Shown: positions 28,531 to 39,023, counted from the stretch's first letter. The stretch is 57,389 nucleotides of DNA from Pleurocapsales cyanobacterium LEGE 06147 (GCA_015207585.1 JADEWQ010000027.1:1-57389), one strand, 5' to 3'. Translations and numbers: made by a program. Notes: generated from the sequence alone by a model not told the origin.

Positions 28531-30069
28531 ATGGCTTTTCAACGCGCTAGTGGCATTTTGTTGCATCCAACCTGTTTTCCCAGCCGCTTTGGCATTGGAG
28601 ATTTAGGCAAGTCGGCTTATGAATTTGTAGATTTTCTGGAAAGCAGCGGTCAAAAGCTGTGGCAAATTCTCCCTCTAGGACCAACGGGATACGAACATTC
28701 TCCCTACACGATGAATTTTAGTGCTTTTGCGGGCAATCCTCTGATGATTAGCCTGGAACAGTTGGCAGAGGAAGGCTTACTCGACGCTAATGAACTTACT
28801 CCCTTAGAAGGAGAAGATATTAAACCAGATCGGGTTAATTTTGACCGGGTAATTCCCTACAAGACAAAGTATCTTAAACAAGCCTACGCAAATTTTAAAC
28901 AGGTATTAGCAACAAATTCCCATTCAGAATTTGAACAGTTTTGTAGCGAACAATCGTGGTGGTTGGATGACTACGTGCTGTTTATGGTACTCCACGAAGC
29001 CAATCCGAATAAAATGTGGAATCAATGGGAAAACGCGATCGCCAGACGAAAACCCGAGGCGTTGAAGGCAAAGAGAGAAGAATTTGAAGACGAAATTTCA
29101 TATCATAAATTCTTGCAGTTTAAGTTTTTCGAGCAATGGAAAAAGCTTCGTCTCTATGCCAATGAACGCAACATCCAGATTATTGGCGATGTTTCTATTT
29201 ATGTCTGTTTTAATAGTGTAGATGTTTGGGCGCATCCAGAAATTTTTAAACTCGACCCCCAAACTCTAGAACCTCAATATATTGCTGGGGTTCCGCCAGA
29301 TTACTTTAGTGCAACCGGACAACTATGGGGCAATCCAATCTATGACTGGGAAAAGCTACAAGAAACCGAATTTGCTTGGTGGATCGATCGTTTTAAGGCA
29401 ACGCTACAATATGTAGATTTAGTCCGCATCGACCATTTTCGAGCCTTTCAAGCTTACTGGCAAGTCCCGGCTGGAGAAGAAACTGCTATGAATGGGGAGT
29501 GGATCGAAGCACCAGGAGTAGAATTTTTTGAGACACTGGGTAGGAAGTTGGGCACTTTGCCTATTTTGGCGGAGGATTTGGGAGTAATTACCCCAGAAGT
29601 AGAGGCACTGCGCGATCGCTTTGACTTCCCCGGCATGAAGATTTTACTTTTTGCTTTCGCTGACGGTGCAGATCATCCCTACCTCCCCCACAACTATATC
29701 CATAACTGTCTGGTTTATACTGGAACTCACGACAACGATACTACTTTGGGCTGGTGGGCAGAACTCGATAAGTCTCAAAAGCAGTTTGTCGCCAAATATT
29801 TGGGTTATACATCTCCAGAAGATCTCAAAGAAATAAATTGGGAATTGATTCGTCTGGCACTTAGTTCTGTTGCCAACCAAGCTATTCTTCCCCTGCAAGA
29901 TTTGTTAGGGTTGGATGGTCGCGCTAGAATGAATGACCCAAGCGTGAATGCTGGAAACTGGCGTTGGCGTTATGAAAGTTCTGAAGTTCTAACACAACAA
30001 TTGCGCGGTGCGGCAGCACCCGCTGTGCGGGATCGCCTTTTAGACCTAACCCAGCTTTATAATCGTTAA
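28531..30069 (+). CDS. malQ: 4-alpha-glucanotransferase (amylomaltase)
   Basis: A complete 512-residue GH77 amylomaltase that transfers glucan chains between malto-oligosaccharides and releases glucose. It shows the N-terminal SGILLHPTCFPSRFGIGDLG and QKLWQILPLGPTGYEHSPY, the nucleophile in VDLVRIDHFRAFQAYW, the acid-base glutamate in ILAEDLGVITPEVEALRDRF, and the stabilising aspartate in YTGTHDNDTTLGWW. It starts at ATG 28531 and is divergent from treS-maltokinase. The pair suggests turnover of glycogen-derived maltose or maltodextrin linked to trehalose. Confidence 0.97.
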   Translation: MAFQRASGILLHPTCFPSRFGIGDLGKSAYEFVDFLESSGQKLWQILPLGPTGYEHSPYTMNFSAFAGNPLMISLEQLAEEGLLDANELTPLEGEDIKPDRVNFDRVIPYKTKYLKQAYANFKQVLATNSHSEFEQFCSEQSWWLDDYVLFMVLHEANPNKMWNQWENAIARRKPEALKAKREEFEDEISYHKFLQFKFFEQWKKLRLYANERNIQIIGDVSIYVCFNSVDVWAHPEIFKLDPQTLEPQYIAGVPPDYFSATGQLWGNPIYDWEKLQETEFAWWIDRFKATLQYVDLVRIDHFRAFQAYWQVPAGEETAMNGEWIEAPGVEFFETLGRKLGTLPILAEDLGVITPEVEALRDRFDFPGMKILLFAFADGADHPYLPHNYIHNCLVYTGTHDNDTTLGWWAELDKSQKQFVAKYLGYTSPEDLKEINWELIRLALSSVANQAILPLQDLLGLDGRARMNDPSVNAGNWRWRYESSEVLTQQLRGAAAPAVRDRLLDLTQLYNR

Positions 30070-30362
30070 CTGTAATTCCAGTAATACTAAATCCTGTTGA
30101 AATACAACATTTAAAAGTTGGGTAAAGGCAATTCGCAATTCGCAATTAATAACTGCGTTCCATTCAGATTGCGGAGCAGCACTGCCAATTGTTATTAGGC
30201 ATAAGCTTTTTAGCCTAATTAAAACTCCCAAACGAAAAGTATGTTTTCAGAATCGGATTTGGTATAACTTGCTCGATTTAAGAACATTACAATCTCTGCT
30301 GTCTCAGGCAGTGGAGATTGAATTAAAAAGTAAAAATGCAACAAGAATTTGTTTTTTAATTT

Positions 30363-31214
30363 TTATTGGCATAAATAAGTTGCATGATAGCGAATATGGT
30401 CCTCGATAAAGGTAGCGATCGCAAAATAACTGTGGTCGTATCCAGCTTGAAATCTTAATTGTAATGGTTGTCCTGCTTGTTGACAGACTGATTCAAATAT
30501 TTCCGGAAGTAACTGTTGTTGTTTATAAAAAGGATCGGCTGTTCCCTGGTCGATTAAAATCGGATAGCTTAATTGATTTTGTTTGACTAATTCACTGGCA
30601 TCGTAAGCACGCCACTGGTTTTTATCGGGACCTAAATAAGCAGTAAATGCTTTTTCTCCCCAAGGACAGCGAGTGGGGGCAGCAATAGGCGCAAAAGCCG
30701 AGGCAGAGAGATATTTATCGGGATTTTTTAACGCACAAATTAAGGCACCATGTCCCCCCATGGAATGACCAAAAATTCCCTGTTTGTTTGGTAAGACTGA
30801 AAAATTAGCCACAATTATTTCTGGTAATTCTTGGGTAACATAACTATACATTTGATAGTGTTGCTTCCAAGGTTTAACTATCGCATCTACATAAAAACCA
30901 GCACCACTACCTAAATCCCATGTTTCATTTTCTCCCTCTATTCCCGTGTTACGCGGACTTGGATCGGGAACAACTAACATAATTCCCCATTCTGCTGCAT
31001 AACGTTGTGCTCCGGCTTTAACAGTAAAATTTTCTTCACTGCAAGTTAAACCAGAGAGATAGTAAAGAATGGGAGTCGGTTGAGATTTTGCTTGAGGAGG
31101 TATATAGACAGCAAAATTCATCTCATTATTGCAGTATTGAGAATAATGAGAGTAATAACCGACAGTCCCGCCAAAGCAAAGATGTTCGGATTTGAGGTTG
31201 AGGGAATTAGACAT
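30363..31214 (-). CDS. fghA: S-formylglutathione hydrolase
   Basis: A 283-residue esterase-D type alpha/beta hydrolase that splits S-formylglutathione to formate and glutathione, the second step of glutathione-dependent formaldehyde removal. It has LYYLSGLTCSEENFTVKAGAQRYAAEWGI, the nucleophile elbow GIFGHSMGGHGAL, the aspartate region PILIDQGTADPFY and the histidine in AGYDHSYF, all as in the family. I use ATG 31214 (MSNSLNL), because the nine codons upstream need a TTG start. No formaldehyde dehydrogenase is adjacent. Confidence 0.95.
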   Translation of the reverse strand: MSNSLNLKSEHLCFGGTVGYYSHYSQYCNNEMNFAVYIPPQAKSQPTPILYYLSGLTCSEENFTVKAGAQRYAAEWGIMLVVPDPSPRNTGIEGENETWDLGSGAGFYVDAIVKPWKQHYQMYSYVTQELPEIIVANFSVLPNKQGIFGHSMGGHGALICALKNPDKYLSASAFAPIAAPTRCPWGEKAFTAYLGPDKNQWRAYDASELVKQNQLSYPILIDQGTADPFYKQQQLLPEIFESVCQQAGQPLQLRFQAGYDHSYFAIATFIEDHIRYHATYLCQ

Positions 31215-31290
31215 CAAAATACTGAAAATATTAAATATCAAGAGAAATATTAGTTTCAGATTTTACCGAAAAAATGAGTTTAAATTTTAG

Positions 31291-31692
31291 GAGAAGGAAT
31301 TAAACCAGAGCATCGATGGCGAAGACCGAATCGCAAGAGTCTTAGATAGTTTGTGGAACAAAGGATTAACCCCATTGTTTACTAGCATTGCGATGCTAGC
31401 CCAACAGCGATTTAAGCTGGAAACAAAGAGTTTACACCTGAACTCGAGTAGCTTGAGTTTGGAAGGAAGCTACGAGATAGAAAGCTCGGATAAATCCGCC
31501 GAATTGAAAGAAGGGGTAAGTATTACCTATGGTTACTCCAAAGACCATCGACCGGATTTAAAACAATTTCTCATTGATGTTATCTGTACTGGCGATGGAG
31601 ATGTACCACTGTTTATTAGGGTGGCCGATGGCAACGAAGCTGACCGTGCCGTTTTTGCACATTTGATGAGGCAGTTTAGAGAGGAGAGGTAA
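31291..31692 (+). pseudogene. IS1634-type (DUF4277) transposase fragment
   Basis: An open stretch of about 133 codons without a proper start. NQSIDGEDRIARVLDSLW, LFTSIAMLAQQRFKLETKSLHLNSSSLSLEG and ITYGYSKDHRPDLKQFLIDVIC match the first third of IS1634-like DDE transposases, including the first catalytic region. It ends abruptly at ADRAVFAHLMRQFREER. The N-terminal segment and the later two thirds are missing, so this is a dead remnant. It is joined directly to the IS200/IS605-type end that follows. Confidence 0.85.
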
Positions 31693-31945
31693 ATAGAATT
31701 TTCCAGTTTCAGAGGACACGTCACCTGTTCCCGAAGGGTCCTTTCTTGTTTCAGGCGCTTGAGATGTCCGTAGGAAACTGTACCGTCGGGCAGCCGGAAA
31801 CAGCTTGCACAAGCTGTTTCCGCTTGGGGAGATGAGAGCCTCTGGTGCTACAACCGATTCGGATGTGGTGGTAAGCTCTGTCGCTGCTGCCGAAGGCACA
31901 CGAAGTGCACCAAGAATCCTCAAGCCTTCAGGCTGAGGAGTGTCA
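31693..31945 (+). mobile_element. Orphan IS200/IS605-type right end, possibly omega-RNA-like
   Basis: This non-coding stretch is rich in stem-loops. There is a perfect 12-base stem, GGAAACAGCTTG / CAAGCTGTTTCC (31796-31821), and a terminal hairpin CCTC-A-AGCC-TTCA-GGCT-GAGG (31918-31938) followed by AGTGTCAA. A hairpin of this form just before GTGTCAA is typical of the right end of cyanobacterial IS200/IS605 (tnpB) elements, the region from which TnpB guide RNA is made. No tnpB frame is left. The assignment rests on recognition of the end structure, not on a search. Confidence 0.6.
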
Positions 31946-32171
31946 AAATAGACTTGCAGATAAAATTGTCACCTTTGTCCTCAACAAAAACCCGATGTTT
32001 GATGTTTACAGAGGCGATCGCCAACTTCGAGTTATTAGAAGAAGTTAATCTGACACTGGCAGCTAGAGCAAGTCTTTGGATAGTTAAATTAACAAAAAAT
32101 TTTAATTTTGAATTGCTTATGAGCCAGTGGTTCAGTGGTGTGAGATCATAGAGACAGTTAACAGTGGTTAA

Positions 32172-33149
<978 letters not shown>

Positions 33150-33395
33150 TCTCAAGTCCGTTTGATTAGTTCCAATTACAGCAGTTTTCAGGTTAATACT
33201 TTCCTCTTCCTTTAAATAAGAGGCACTGTAAATTGCTGTTGTTAAACCAGACTGTGGGCACCACGAGAAATTAGTAATTCCTTTCACTAATTCTGGTTGT
33301 ACCAAAATTACTTATCTCTCGTAGAAAACCTCTTCTAAAGAATCATACAGCCAAAGCTATTACAGCAGGAGTCAGGAGTCAGAAGTATGATTCTT

Positions 33396-33534
33396 AGAGC
33401 TGATTCATAAAGCAAATCTTAAGAAAGCGGGATTACTCGATCTGCTTACCTTTCTATTGTTGTTTAGTTCAAAAGAACTAAACAAATAAAAGTCTCACTA
33501 TACAAAGATTTCAGCGAGTTAACGAATCAGCTCT
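33396..33534. mobile_element. MITE-like unit with 11-base terminal inverted repeats
   Basis: AGAGCTGATTC at 33396-33406 is matched by its exact reverse complement GAATCAGCTCT at 33524-33534, enclosing 117 bases without a coding frame. Inside is a second, perfect 10-base stem, TGTTTAGTTC-AAAA-GAACTAAACA (33461-33484). Size, terminal repeats and internal palindrome fit a non-autonomous miniature element. The dispersed 61-base repeat begins at its right end. Confidence 0.65.
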
Positions 33535-33592
33535 TAAACTGCAATGATTTGGACTTTTCAATATGTCCTAATCTTTTTGACTACCGCTATAA
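33532..33592. repeat. Dispersed 61-base repeat, copy 2
   Basis: The direct-orientation partner of 12068-12128, with about five substitutions. It overlaps the right terminal repeat of the MITE-like unit by three bases. Non-coding. Confidence 0.75.
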
Positions 33593-33724
33593 TAGTCCAA
33601 TTTACCAATGCCGCGGGATTTTCGCCAATTTCTGCCCAAATTCTTCTTTTTGTTTTTGCCGCGAACTAAAGTTCGGGCTCAAAATTTAAACCCATTGAAA
33701 GGGGTTAGCTTCACCAAATTTCAA

Positions 33725-33935
33725 GTCAAAGGTACTCCGCCCCGTCCGTCTCACGGTGCGGAATCCACTGCTGCGGAAGGCAGTGGCAGGCAAGCGCTGC
33801 CGTTACCCCACTACGCGGAGCGTCTCGGCAGCGACCCTGCCACCGCTTGCGGCAGCTTCGCGGCTACCGCAAGATCTCTGGAATTCGATTCCAGGTCGGT
33901 CGGCAGCGGAGTACCTGCCACTTTAGCTTTGAGAT
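33725..33935. repeat. GC-rich palindromic repeat island
   Basis: About 210 bases far richer in G and C than the surroundings, packed with short inverted repeats such as CACTGC-TGCGGAAG-GCAGTG and GCGGCAGC-TTCGC-GGCTACCGC. The 109-codon frame across it (33608-33937) has low-complexity Arg/Ser/Pro/Ala composition with no fold and is judged spurious. It resembles clusters of small palindromic repeats seen in repeat-rich cyanobacteria. Confidence 0.55.
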
Positions 33936-33949
33936 GAGGAAATTGATTT

Positions 33950-34110
33950 CCTGGTGGCTAGGCGTAAGTCAGATTGGTTTTAATCCTTAACGATGTTCAT
34001 CCATACTCCACAGTTCCACTATGGCGTTGGGATTGTTATGCCATTCGCTGTGCCAAAGAAATTTTGAGCAGTCTGATGCATTCAGAGGTTTGACCGAAGA
34101 TCTGGGATAC
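33950..34110 (-). pseudogene. IS630-type transposase remnant
   Basis: On the minus strand, AIVELWSMDEHR, then a stop codon, then GLKPI, corresponds to the family motif VELWSMDEHRIGLKPI around the catalytic DE of IS630 transposases. A stop has replaced one codon and a second stop follows LKPI. Only about 50 codons remain, and the upstream part (SDCSKFLWHSEWHNN) is less certain. It lies just downstream of the P450 gene. Confidence 0.65.
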
Positions 34111-34155
34111 AAGCCCCGTCCTTCTATGACGAAGATTAATGTGTAGCAATCAGTT

Positions 34156-35556
34156 TTACACGGAGGAAATCTGCTGTGCTTCAAAGCTACTTTGACGCAA
34201 CCGTTTCCCTGTCATTATCAAAGGTACGCCATTACTGGTAGCTATAGTTAGACCTCGACGCTTGGGCGTTACAGGTTGGTTATTCGCCAAAGCAAGTTCG
34301 TGGTTAGTTAGTACAGTAGCTAAAACCAGCTTCATTTCCAGCATTGCTAAAGCATAACCCAGACAATGGCGATTGCCGCCGCCAAAAGGAATAAATTCGT
34401 GAGCAGAATATTGTCTTTCTAAAAATCTTTCTGGCTTAAATTGCTTCGGTTCGGGATAAAGATCTTCTCGATGATGAACCAAATAAATGCAGGGAGTAAG
34501 GGTTGTTTCCGCCTCAAATTGATGCCCCATAATCTTTACGGGAGACTTAGCTATCCGACCAAAAGCAATAGGAGTAATAGGATAAATACGCAAGGTTTCT
34601 TGGCAGACAGCAGTCAGATAAGGTAGGCGAGAAATGGTTAGAGGATCGGGATTATCTCCTAGATTAGCTAACTCTTGTAGTAGCTTTTCTTTAACCTCTG
34701 GCAATTTATGAATCCAGTAAAAAGCCCAGGATAAAGCAGTAGCAGTAGTTTCATGACCTGCTACCAGCATGGTCATCAATTCATCCTGCAACTGGCGATC
34801 GCTCATTGGCTGTCCATCTTCATCCCTGGCAGAGAGCATTAAACTGAGAACATCATTGCCTACTAATTCTGGGTTAGCGCGTCGTTGGTCGATTTCAGCT
34901 TGAAGAAGGTCGTAAACTTGTTGTCTGCGACGAACGACTTTTCCCCACGGACTCCAAGCACCCCAATCTTGTTGAAGAAAATCGAAAAAGAGAAAAGCAG
35001 CACGCACCGGAGAACCAGTCATGTCTAAAAGGTCAGCCAACAGAGGCTTTATTTGTTGATAACGTTCTCCCTCGCTCAGACCAAAAACGGCGTTTAAAAT
35101 TACCTCCAAGGTAATATTTTGCATTGCCTTGTGTGCCAAAAAGGGACGATTGGGCTGCCACTGACTGGCTACTTTATCGGTGATGTGACAAATAATCTGG
35201 GCATAAGATTTAACTTTGTCGCCATGAACAGGAGGCATGAGCATTTTGCGCTCTTGCTTGTGGCGATCGCCATCGAGCAACAATAGAGAATTTTCCCCCA
35301 CTAAAGTAATCAGAATCTCGTTACTGCGTCCGGCATCAAACTGTTTGGCATCTGCACTAAAAATTTCCCCAATTCCTTGAGGATGGCTAATCATCACCAG
35401 AGGAGGAAAACCCATTAGTCTCATTGTGAAGACATCCCCGTACTTTTTAGCACAATCATCCAGAAAATCATAGGGACGTGCGAGCCAGTTAATTAATTGT
35501 TGCAAAGGAGAAATTGTAGGACCGTCGGGTAGTTTCGTTGCACTCATAAGTTTCAT
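34156..35556 (-). CDS. Cytochrome P450 (CYP110-like)
   Basis: A 466-residue soluble P450 monooxygenase. Motifs: oxygen-activating I helix VAGHETTATAL (266-271 core), K helix ExxR as ETLR (320-323), PERF (375-378) and the haem loop FGGGNRHCLG (391-400) with Cys398 as the iron ligand. The opening (LPDGPTISPLQQLINWLARPYDFLDDCAKKYGDVFTMRL) is typical of the cyanobacterial CYP110 group, whose members oxidise fatty acids or terpenes. No redox partner or terpene synthase is adjacent. The start may be ATG 35556 or the ATG three codons later. The 3' end approaches the IS630 relic. Confidence 0.93.
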   Translation of the reverse strand: MKLMSATKLPDGPTISPLQQLINWLARPYDFLDDCAKKYGDVFTMRLMGFPPLVMISHPQGIGEIFSADAKQFDAGRSNEILITLVGENSLLLLDGDRHKQERKMLMPPVHGDKVKSYAQIICHITDKVASQWQPNRPFLAHKAMQNITLEVILNAVFGLSEGERYQQIKPLLADLLDMTGSPVRAAFLFFDFLQQDWGAWSPWGKVVRRRQQVYDLLQAEIDQRRANPELVGNDVLSLMLSARDEDGQPMSDRQLQDELMTMLVAGHETTATALSWAFYWIHKLPEVKEKLLQELANLGDNPDPLTISRLPYLTAVCQETLRIYPITPIAFGRIAKSPVKIMGHQFEAETTLTPCIYLVHHREDLYPEPKQFKPERFLERQYSAHEFIPFGGGNRHCLGYALAMLEMKLVLATVLTNHELALANNQPVTPKRRGLTIATSNGVPLIMTGKRLRQSSFEAQQISSV

Positions 35557-36036
35557 GGCTATTTTGGGTATGCGAACGGCTAATTCCTATTGTTGCGAAT
35601 AATTTAGACAAAATATGGCAAACCAAGTAAGAGGACGCAAATCCTTGGCTGAAAAGATTGTTAGAGTGAATTCCCAAAATATTTAGTTAAGCAAATAACT
35701 TATCCTTAATTTTACGTTTACTTTTTGTTTACGATCGACTGAGATATTAGCTCTAGGCTCGCTTTCTAGAATTGCCGAGTAATAATTCAGCTAACTTTTC
35801 TTAATTAATTAACGCAGCTTACTTCTCTGTTTTATAACGGCAAAACAGTAATTGCGACTCTAACTTTCTTTTAGAAATTACTTGACAAATTGCCATTAAG
35901 AAGTGGCGATCGCTTTTCCTGTATTACCAGATAAAGCATTTCCTTAATTTCGGCTTGCTCATTTTTTTGTCTTGGAAAAGTCCAACGGCAAACCTCTTTT
36001 AGCAGTAAAACTAACATCTATAGACATACACTACAC
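35557..36036. other. Divergent intergenic region, P450 / nucleotidase-like
   Basis: 480 bases between divergent genes. One hairpin is visible, CTGTTTT-ATAACGGC-AAAACAG (35827-35848, perfect 7-base stem). A TTGACA at 35882 could be a -35 box for the rightward gene, but I see no good -10 partner. No coding frame is credible here. Confidence 0.4.
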
Positions 36037-38277
36037 ATGGGATCGGGCAATACATTTACTTTACAATTATTTCACGCGGCTGACCAAGAAGCGGGTATTC
36101 CTGCTTTGGATGATGCACCCCGCTTTAGCGCTGTATTAAACGCCCTCAAGGATGAAGATACGGATGGCGATGGCAATCCCGATTATCCCAATACTCTAAT
36201 TCTTTCTTCGGGAGATGTTTATATTCCCAGTCCGTTCTTTTTTGCCAGCGAAACTGCGTTTGACGGCCAAGGACGGGGAGATATTTTAATTCAAAACGAA
36301 CTAGGTTTTCAAGCCATTGGTATTGGTAATCACGAATTCGATCTGGGTACGGGAAATCTTGCCGATCTGATTCAAGCCGATGAAGAGACAGATTATCCAG
36401 GAACACTATTTCCTTTTCTCAGTGCCAATCTCGATTTTACTACCGATGACAATCTCGCTGAATTGGTAACCGAAGACGGACAGGAAGCTAGCGATATTCC
36501 CAATAGTCTTGCTGGTAATACTATCATTACGGTCGATGGCGAAAAAATTGGTATTGTCGGTGCCACAACTTCCACTCTACCCAGTATTTCTTCTCCTGGA
36601 GATGTCACGGTACGTCCTTTAGAATTTGACTCCAGTAATCCTGAAGATATTGCCGCTTTAGCCTCGGAAATTCAAGCTTCTGTAGACCAACTATTAGCGG
36701 AAAATCCTGACCTCAATAAGGTAGTTCTGCTGGCACACATGCAGCAAATTGCGATCGAGGAACAACTAGCAGAGTTACTCACTGATGTAGATATTATTGT
36801 TGCTGGCGGTTCTGACACCTTGCTGGCAGATGAAACCGATCGCTTGCGACCTGAAGATGGAGTAGAAGGTCCTTATCCCATTCTCAAAACTTCAGCCGAC
36901 GGTAATCCAGTTGCCATAGTTAATACCGATAGTAACTACAAATATGTCGGTCGTTTAGTAATTGACTTCGACGAAAACGGTATTATTATTCCCGAAAGTA
37001 TCGACCCTAATATTAGTGGTGCTTATGCCACCGATGAAGAAGGAGTTCTTGCAGTTAACGGCACGCCCGATCCAGAAATCATCGAGATTACGGATGCCTT
37101 GCGAGAGGTCATTACTGAACAAGATGGCAATATCTTTGGTCGCACTGAGGTTTTTCTTAACGGTACTAGAGGAGATGTACGCACTCAGGAAACGAACTTG
37201 GGAAACCTGACGGCAGAGGCAAATCTTGCTTACGCTAAAGAGTCTGACTCAGAAGTAGTCATCTCGATTAAAAATGGTGGAGGAATTCGGGATAATATCG
37301 GACAGATTTTAGTACCGGCTGGTTCTACTAGTTCGGATGAGGTTGAACGAGTTCCACCCCAGGCTAATGAATTAACCGGAAAAGAAGAGGGAGATATTTC
37401 CCAACTCGACATTGCCAATAGCCTCCGTTTCAACAATGACCTAACTTTACTGACCCTAACTGCTGAAGAATTATTAGAAGTCGTCGAACACGGAGTTGCC
37501 GAGACGGCTGAAGGAGCTACACCCGGTCGTTTTCCTCAAATTGCTGGTTTTGCTTTTAGTTTCGATGCCAGTTTACCCGCAGGCGATCGCGTTCAATCTC
37601 TAGCGATCGAGGACGATGAAGGCAATATCATCGACGTTATGGTCGAAAATGGCGAACTGGTAGGCGATCCCGACCGAACTTTTCGCCTCGTTACTCTCAG
37701 CTTTCTTGCCGATGGTGGTGATGGTTATCCTTTCCCCGATCGCGACCGCGTCGATTTAGCACGAGCGGAAGACGCAGAGCGTACGGGAGAAGCTACTTTT
37801 GCCCCCGATGGTTCGGAACAGGATGCTTTAGCTGAATATTTAGTAGCTAACTTTAGCGAAACTCCTTTTGAGCGAGAAGATACACCTCCCGAACTCGACG
37901 AGAGGATTCAAAATCTAGACTTCCGTACTGATACCGTTCTGGAAGGAGGTCGAGATCCACTATTGGGTACCAATGCTAACGAAGCCATTGTCGGCAGTGG
38001 CAATGAGTTCATTTATAGCAGTATCGATGATGCAGGCGACGTTATCGACAATTTTGAGGTAGGTAGCGATCGATTAGTCTTCACCGAATTATTGGCTAGT
38101 CTTGGCTACGAAGGTACAGACCCCATTGCCGATGGTTACATTCAATTTGGCTCTGAGGGCGATAGTTCTATCATTTTGTTAGACCCAGACGGTAGAGAAG
38201 GTTCCGAACCCGCCAGACCCTTCCTCTCGTCAACAGCTCTTCCTGTTACCGAGTTAGATTATACAGATAACGGCTAG
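36037..38277 (+). CDS. Secreted 5'-nucleotidase/metallophosphatase with type I secretion-like C-terminus
   Basis: A 746-residue acidic protein of the UshA/5'-nucleotidase family. The N-terminal metallophosphatase domain shows LFHAADQEAG, LSSGD, GIGNHEFDLG and LLAHMQQ, with two-metal ligands. The 5'-nucleotidase C domain has ISIKNGGGIRDN near residue 411 and FLADGGDGYPFP. The last 110 residues (LLGTNANEAIVGSGNEF, GDVIDNFEVGSDRLVF) resemble haemolysin-type calcium-binding repeats and their tail. It has no signal peptide, so type I secretion is likely. It probably releases phosphate from extracellular nucleotides. Acidic residues are abundant, as expected for secreted calcium-binding proteins. 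Confidence 0.9.
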   Translation: MGSGNTFTLQLFHAADQEAGIPALDDAPRFSAVLNALKDEDTDGDGNPDYPNTLILSSGDVYIPSPFFFASETAFDGQGRGDILIQNELGFQAIGIGNHEFDLGTGNLADLIQADEETDYPGTLFPFLSANLDFTTDDNLAELVTEDGQEASDIPNSLAGNTIITVDGEKIGIVGATTSTLPSISSPGDVTVRPLEFDSSNPEDIAALASEIQASVDQLLAENPDLNKVVLLAHMQQIAIEEQLAELLTDVDIIVAGGSDTLLADETDRLRPEDGVEGPYPILKTSADGNPVAIVNTDSNYKYVGRLVIDFDENGIIIPESIDPNISGAYATDEEGVLAVNGTPDPEIIEITDALREVITEQDGNIFGRTEVFLNGTRGDVRTQETNLGNLTAEANLAYAKESDSEVVISIKNGGGIRDNIGQILVPAGSTSSDEVERVPPQANELTGKEEGDISQLDIANSLRFNNDLTLLTLTAEELLEVVEHGVAETAEGATPGRFPQIAGFAFSFDASLPAGDRVQSLAIEDDEGNIIDVMVENGELVGDPDRTFRLVTLSFLADGGDGYPFPDRDRVDLARAEDAERTGEATFAPDGSEQDALAEYLVANFSETPFEREDTPPELDERIQNLDFRTDTVLEGGRDPLLGTNANEAIVGSGNEFIYSSIDDAGDVIDNFEVGSDRLVFTELLASLGYEGTDPIADGYIQFGSEGDSSIILLDPDGREGSEPARPFLSSTALPVTELDYTDNG

Positions 38278-38470
38278 CATCACCGGCAGCAGATATTATT
38301 GAAACGAAGTCAAGGATTACCAATCCGTCCGGTGCATGGGATGATTAGCTGGTGATTGCTGGAGTGGCAGAAGTGAACAAGAGTGCGAGTGTAAAAAGTT
38401 GTTGAGTTTCCTAGCGTCAACCCAACCTACAGATTAGCGCTCGTACCGATCGTTTTCAATCCCTGCGTAC

Positions 38471-38953
38471 CTAGAGCTTCTTGAAGTATCTGGCGATCGG
38501 TAGCAGCCCGAAGCCCAGCTTTTCATAGGTGCGACGTGCTGGGGCATGACCGGGATCGCCTCCGGTCTCGACCATAGCAACAGACATCCCAGCATCTTTC
38601 ATCCAATCAAGAGCGAATTCTGTCAGAGCGGTGCCAATGCCGTGACCTTGAAAGTCTGGATCGACAGCGACCATGTAAATTTCACCCATGCTGGTCTCCG
38701 AGTGCAGTTTCACGGCTACAAAGCCCACGGTTGAATCAGCGTCGATAGCAACCCATACATTTGTGTCCTCTGCAGCGCAGACACCCTCGACAGCCTTTTG
38801 CTGGCTCACGCGCCAATCGGGATGGAGTTCCCGGTAGACATCAAGGTCCATCACTTTCTGAATCGAATCAAAGACCGAAGCCCATGCTCGAAGCGAAAGA
38901 CGAATGACTGCATCAAGTTGATGAGCGTCGTAAGGTTCAATCCGCATTTCCAT
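38471..38953 (-). CDS. GNAT-family N-acetyltransferase
   Basis: A 160-residue GNAT enzyme with the acetyl-CoA loop FQGHGIGTALTEFALDWM (motif Q/RxxGxG/A, about residues 99-116), strand IYMVAVDPDF before it, and the C-terminal RRTYEKLGFGLLPIARYFKKL. Its base composition is more GC-rich than its neighbours and it lies beside a mobile-element zone, which hints at recent transfer. Acceptor substrate unknown; similar stand-alone proteins include small-molecule and drug acetyltransferases. Confidence 0.9.
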   Translation of the reverse strand: MEMRIEPYDAHQLDAVIRLSLRAWASVFDSIQKVMDLDVYRELHPDWRVSQQKAVEGVCAAEDTNVWVAIDADSTVGFVAVKLHSETSMGEIYMVAVDPDFQGHGIGTALTEFALDWMKDAGMSVAMVETGGDPGHAPARRTYEKLGFGLLPIARYFKKL

Positions 38954-39023
38954 ATAAACTCCAGTTAACGCCGAAGGTTCCCAAGCGATGAAGCCAGATA
39001 ACTTGGTCTTCTAAATTTTGTAA

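Noticed and set aside
31954-32151. 65-codon frame between the IS200/IS605-type end and por
   Set aside because: No ribosome site or recognisable content; it lies in degraded flanking DNA.
33608-33937. 109-codon frame over the GC-rich island
   Set aside because: Low-complexity composition dictated by palindromic DNA; no fold or motif.
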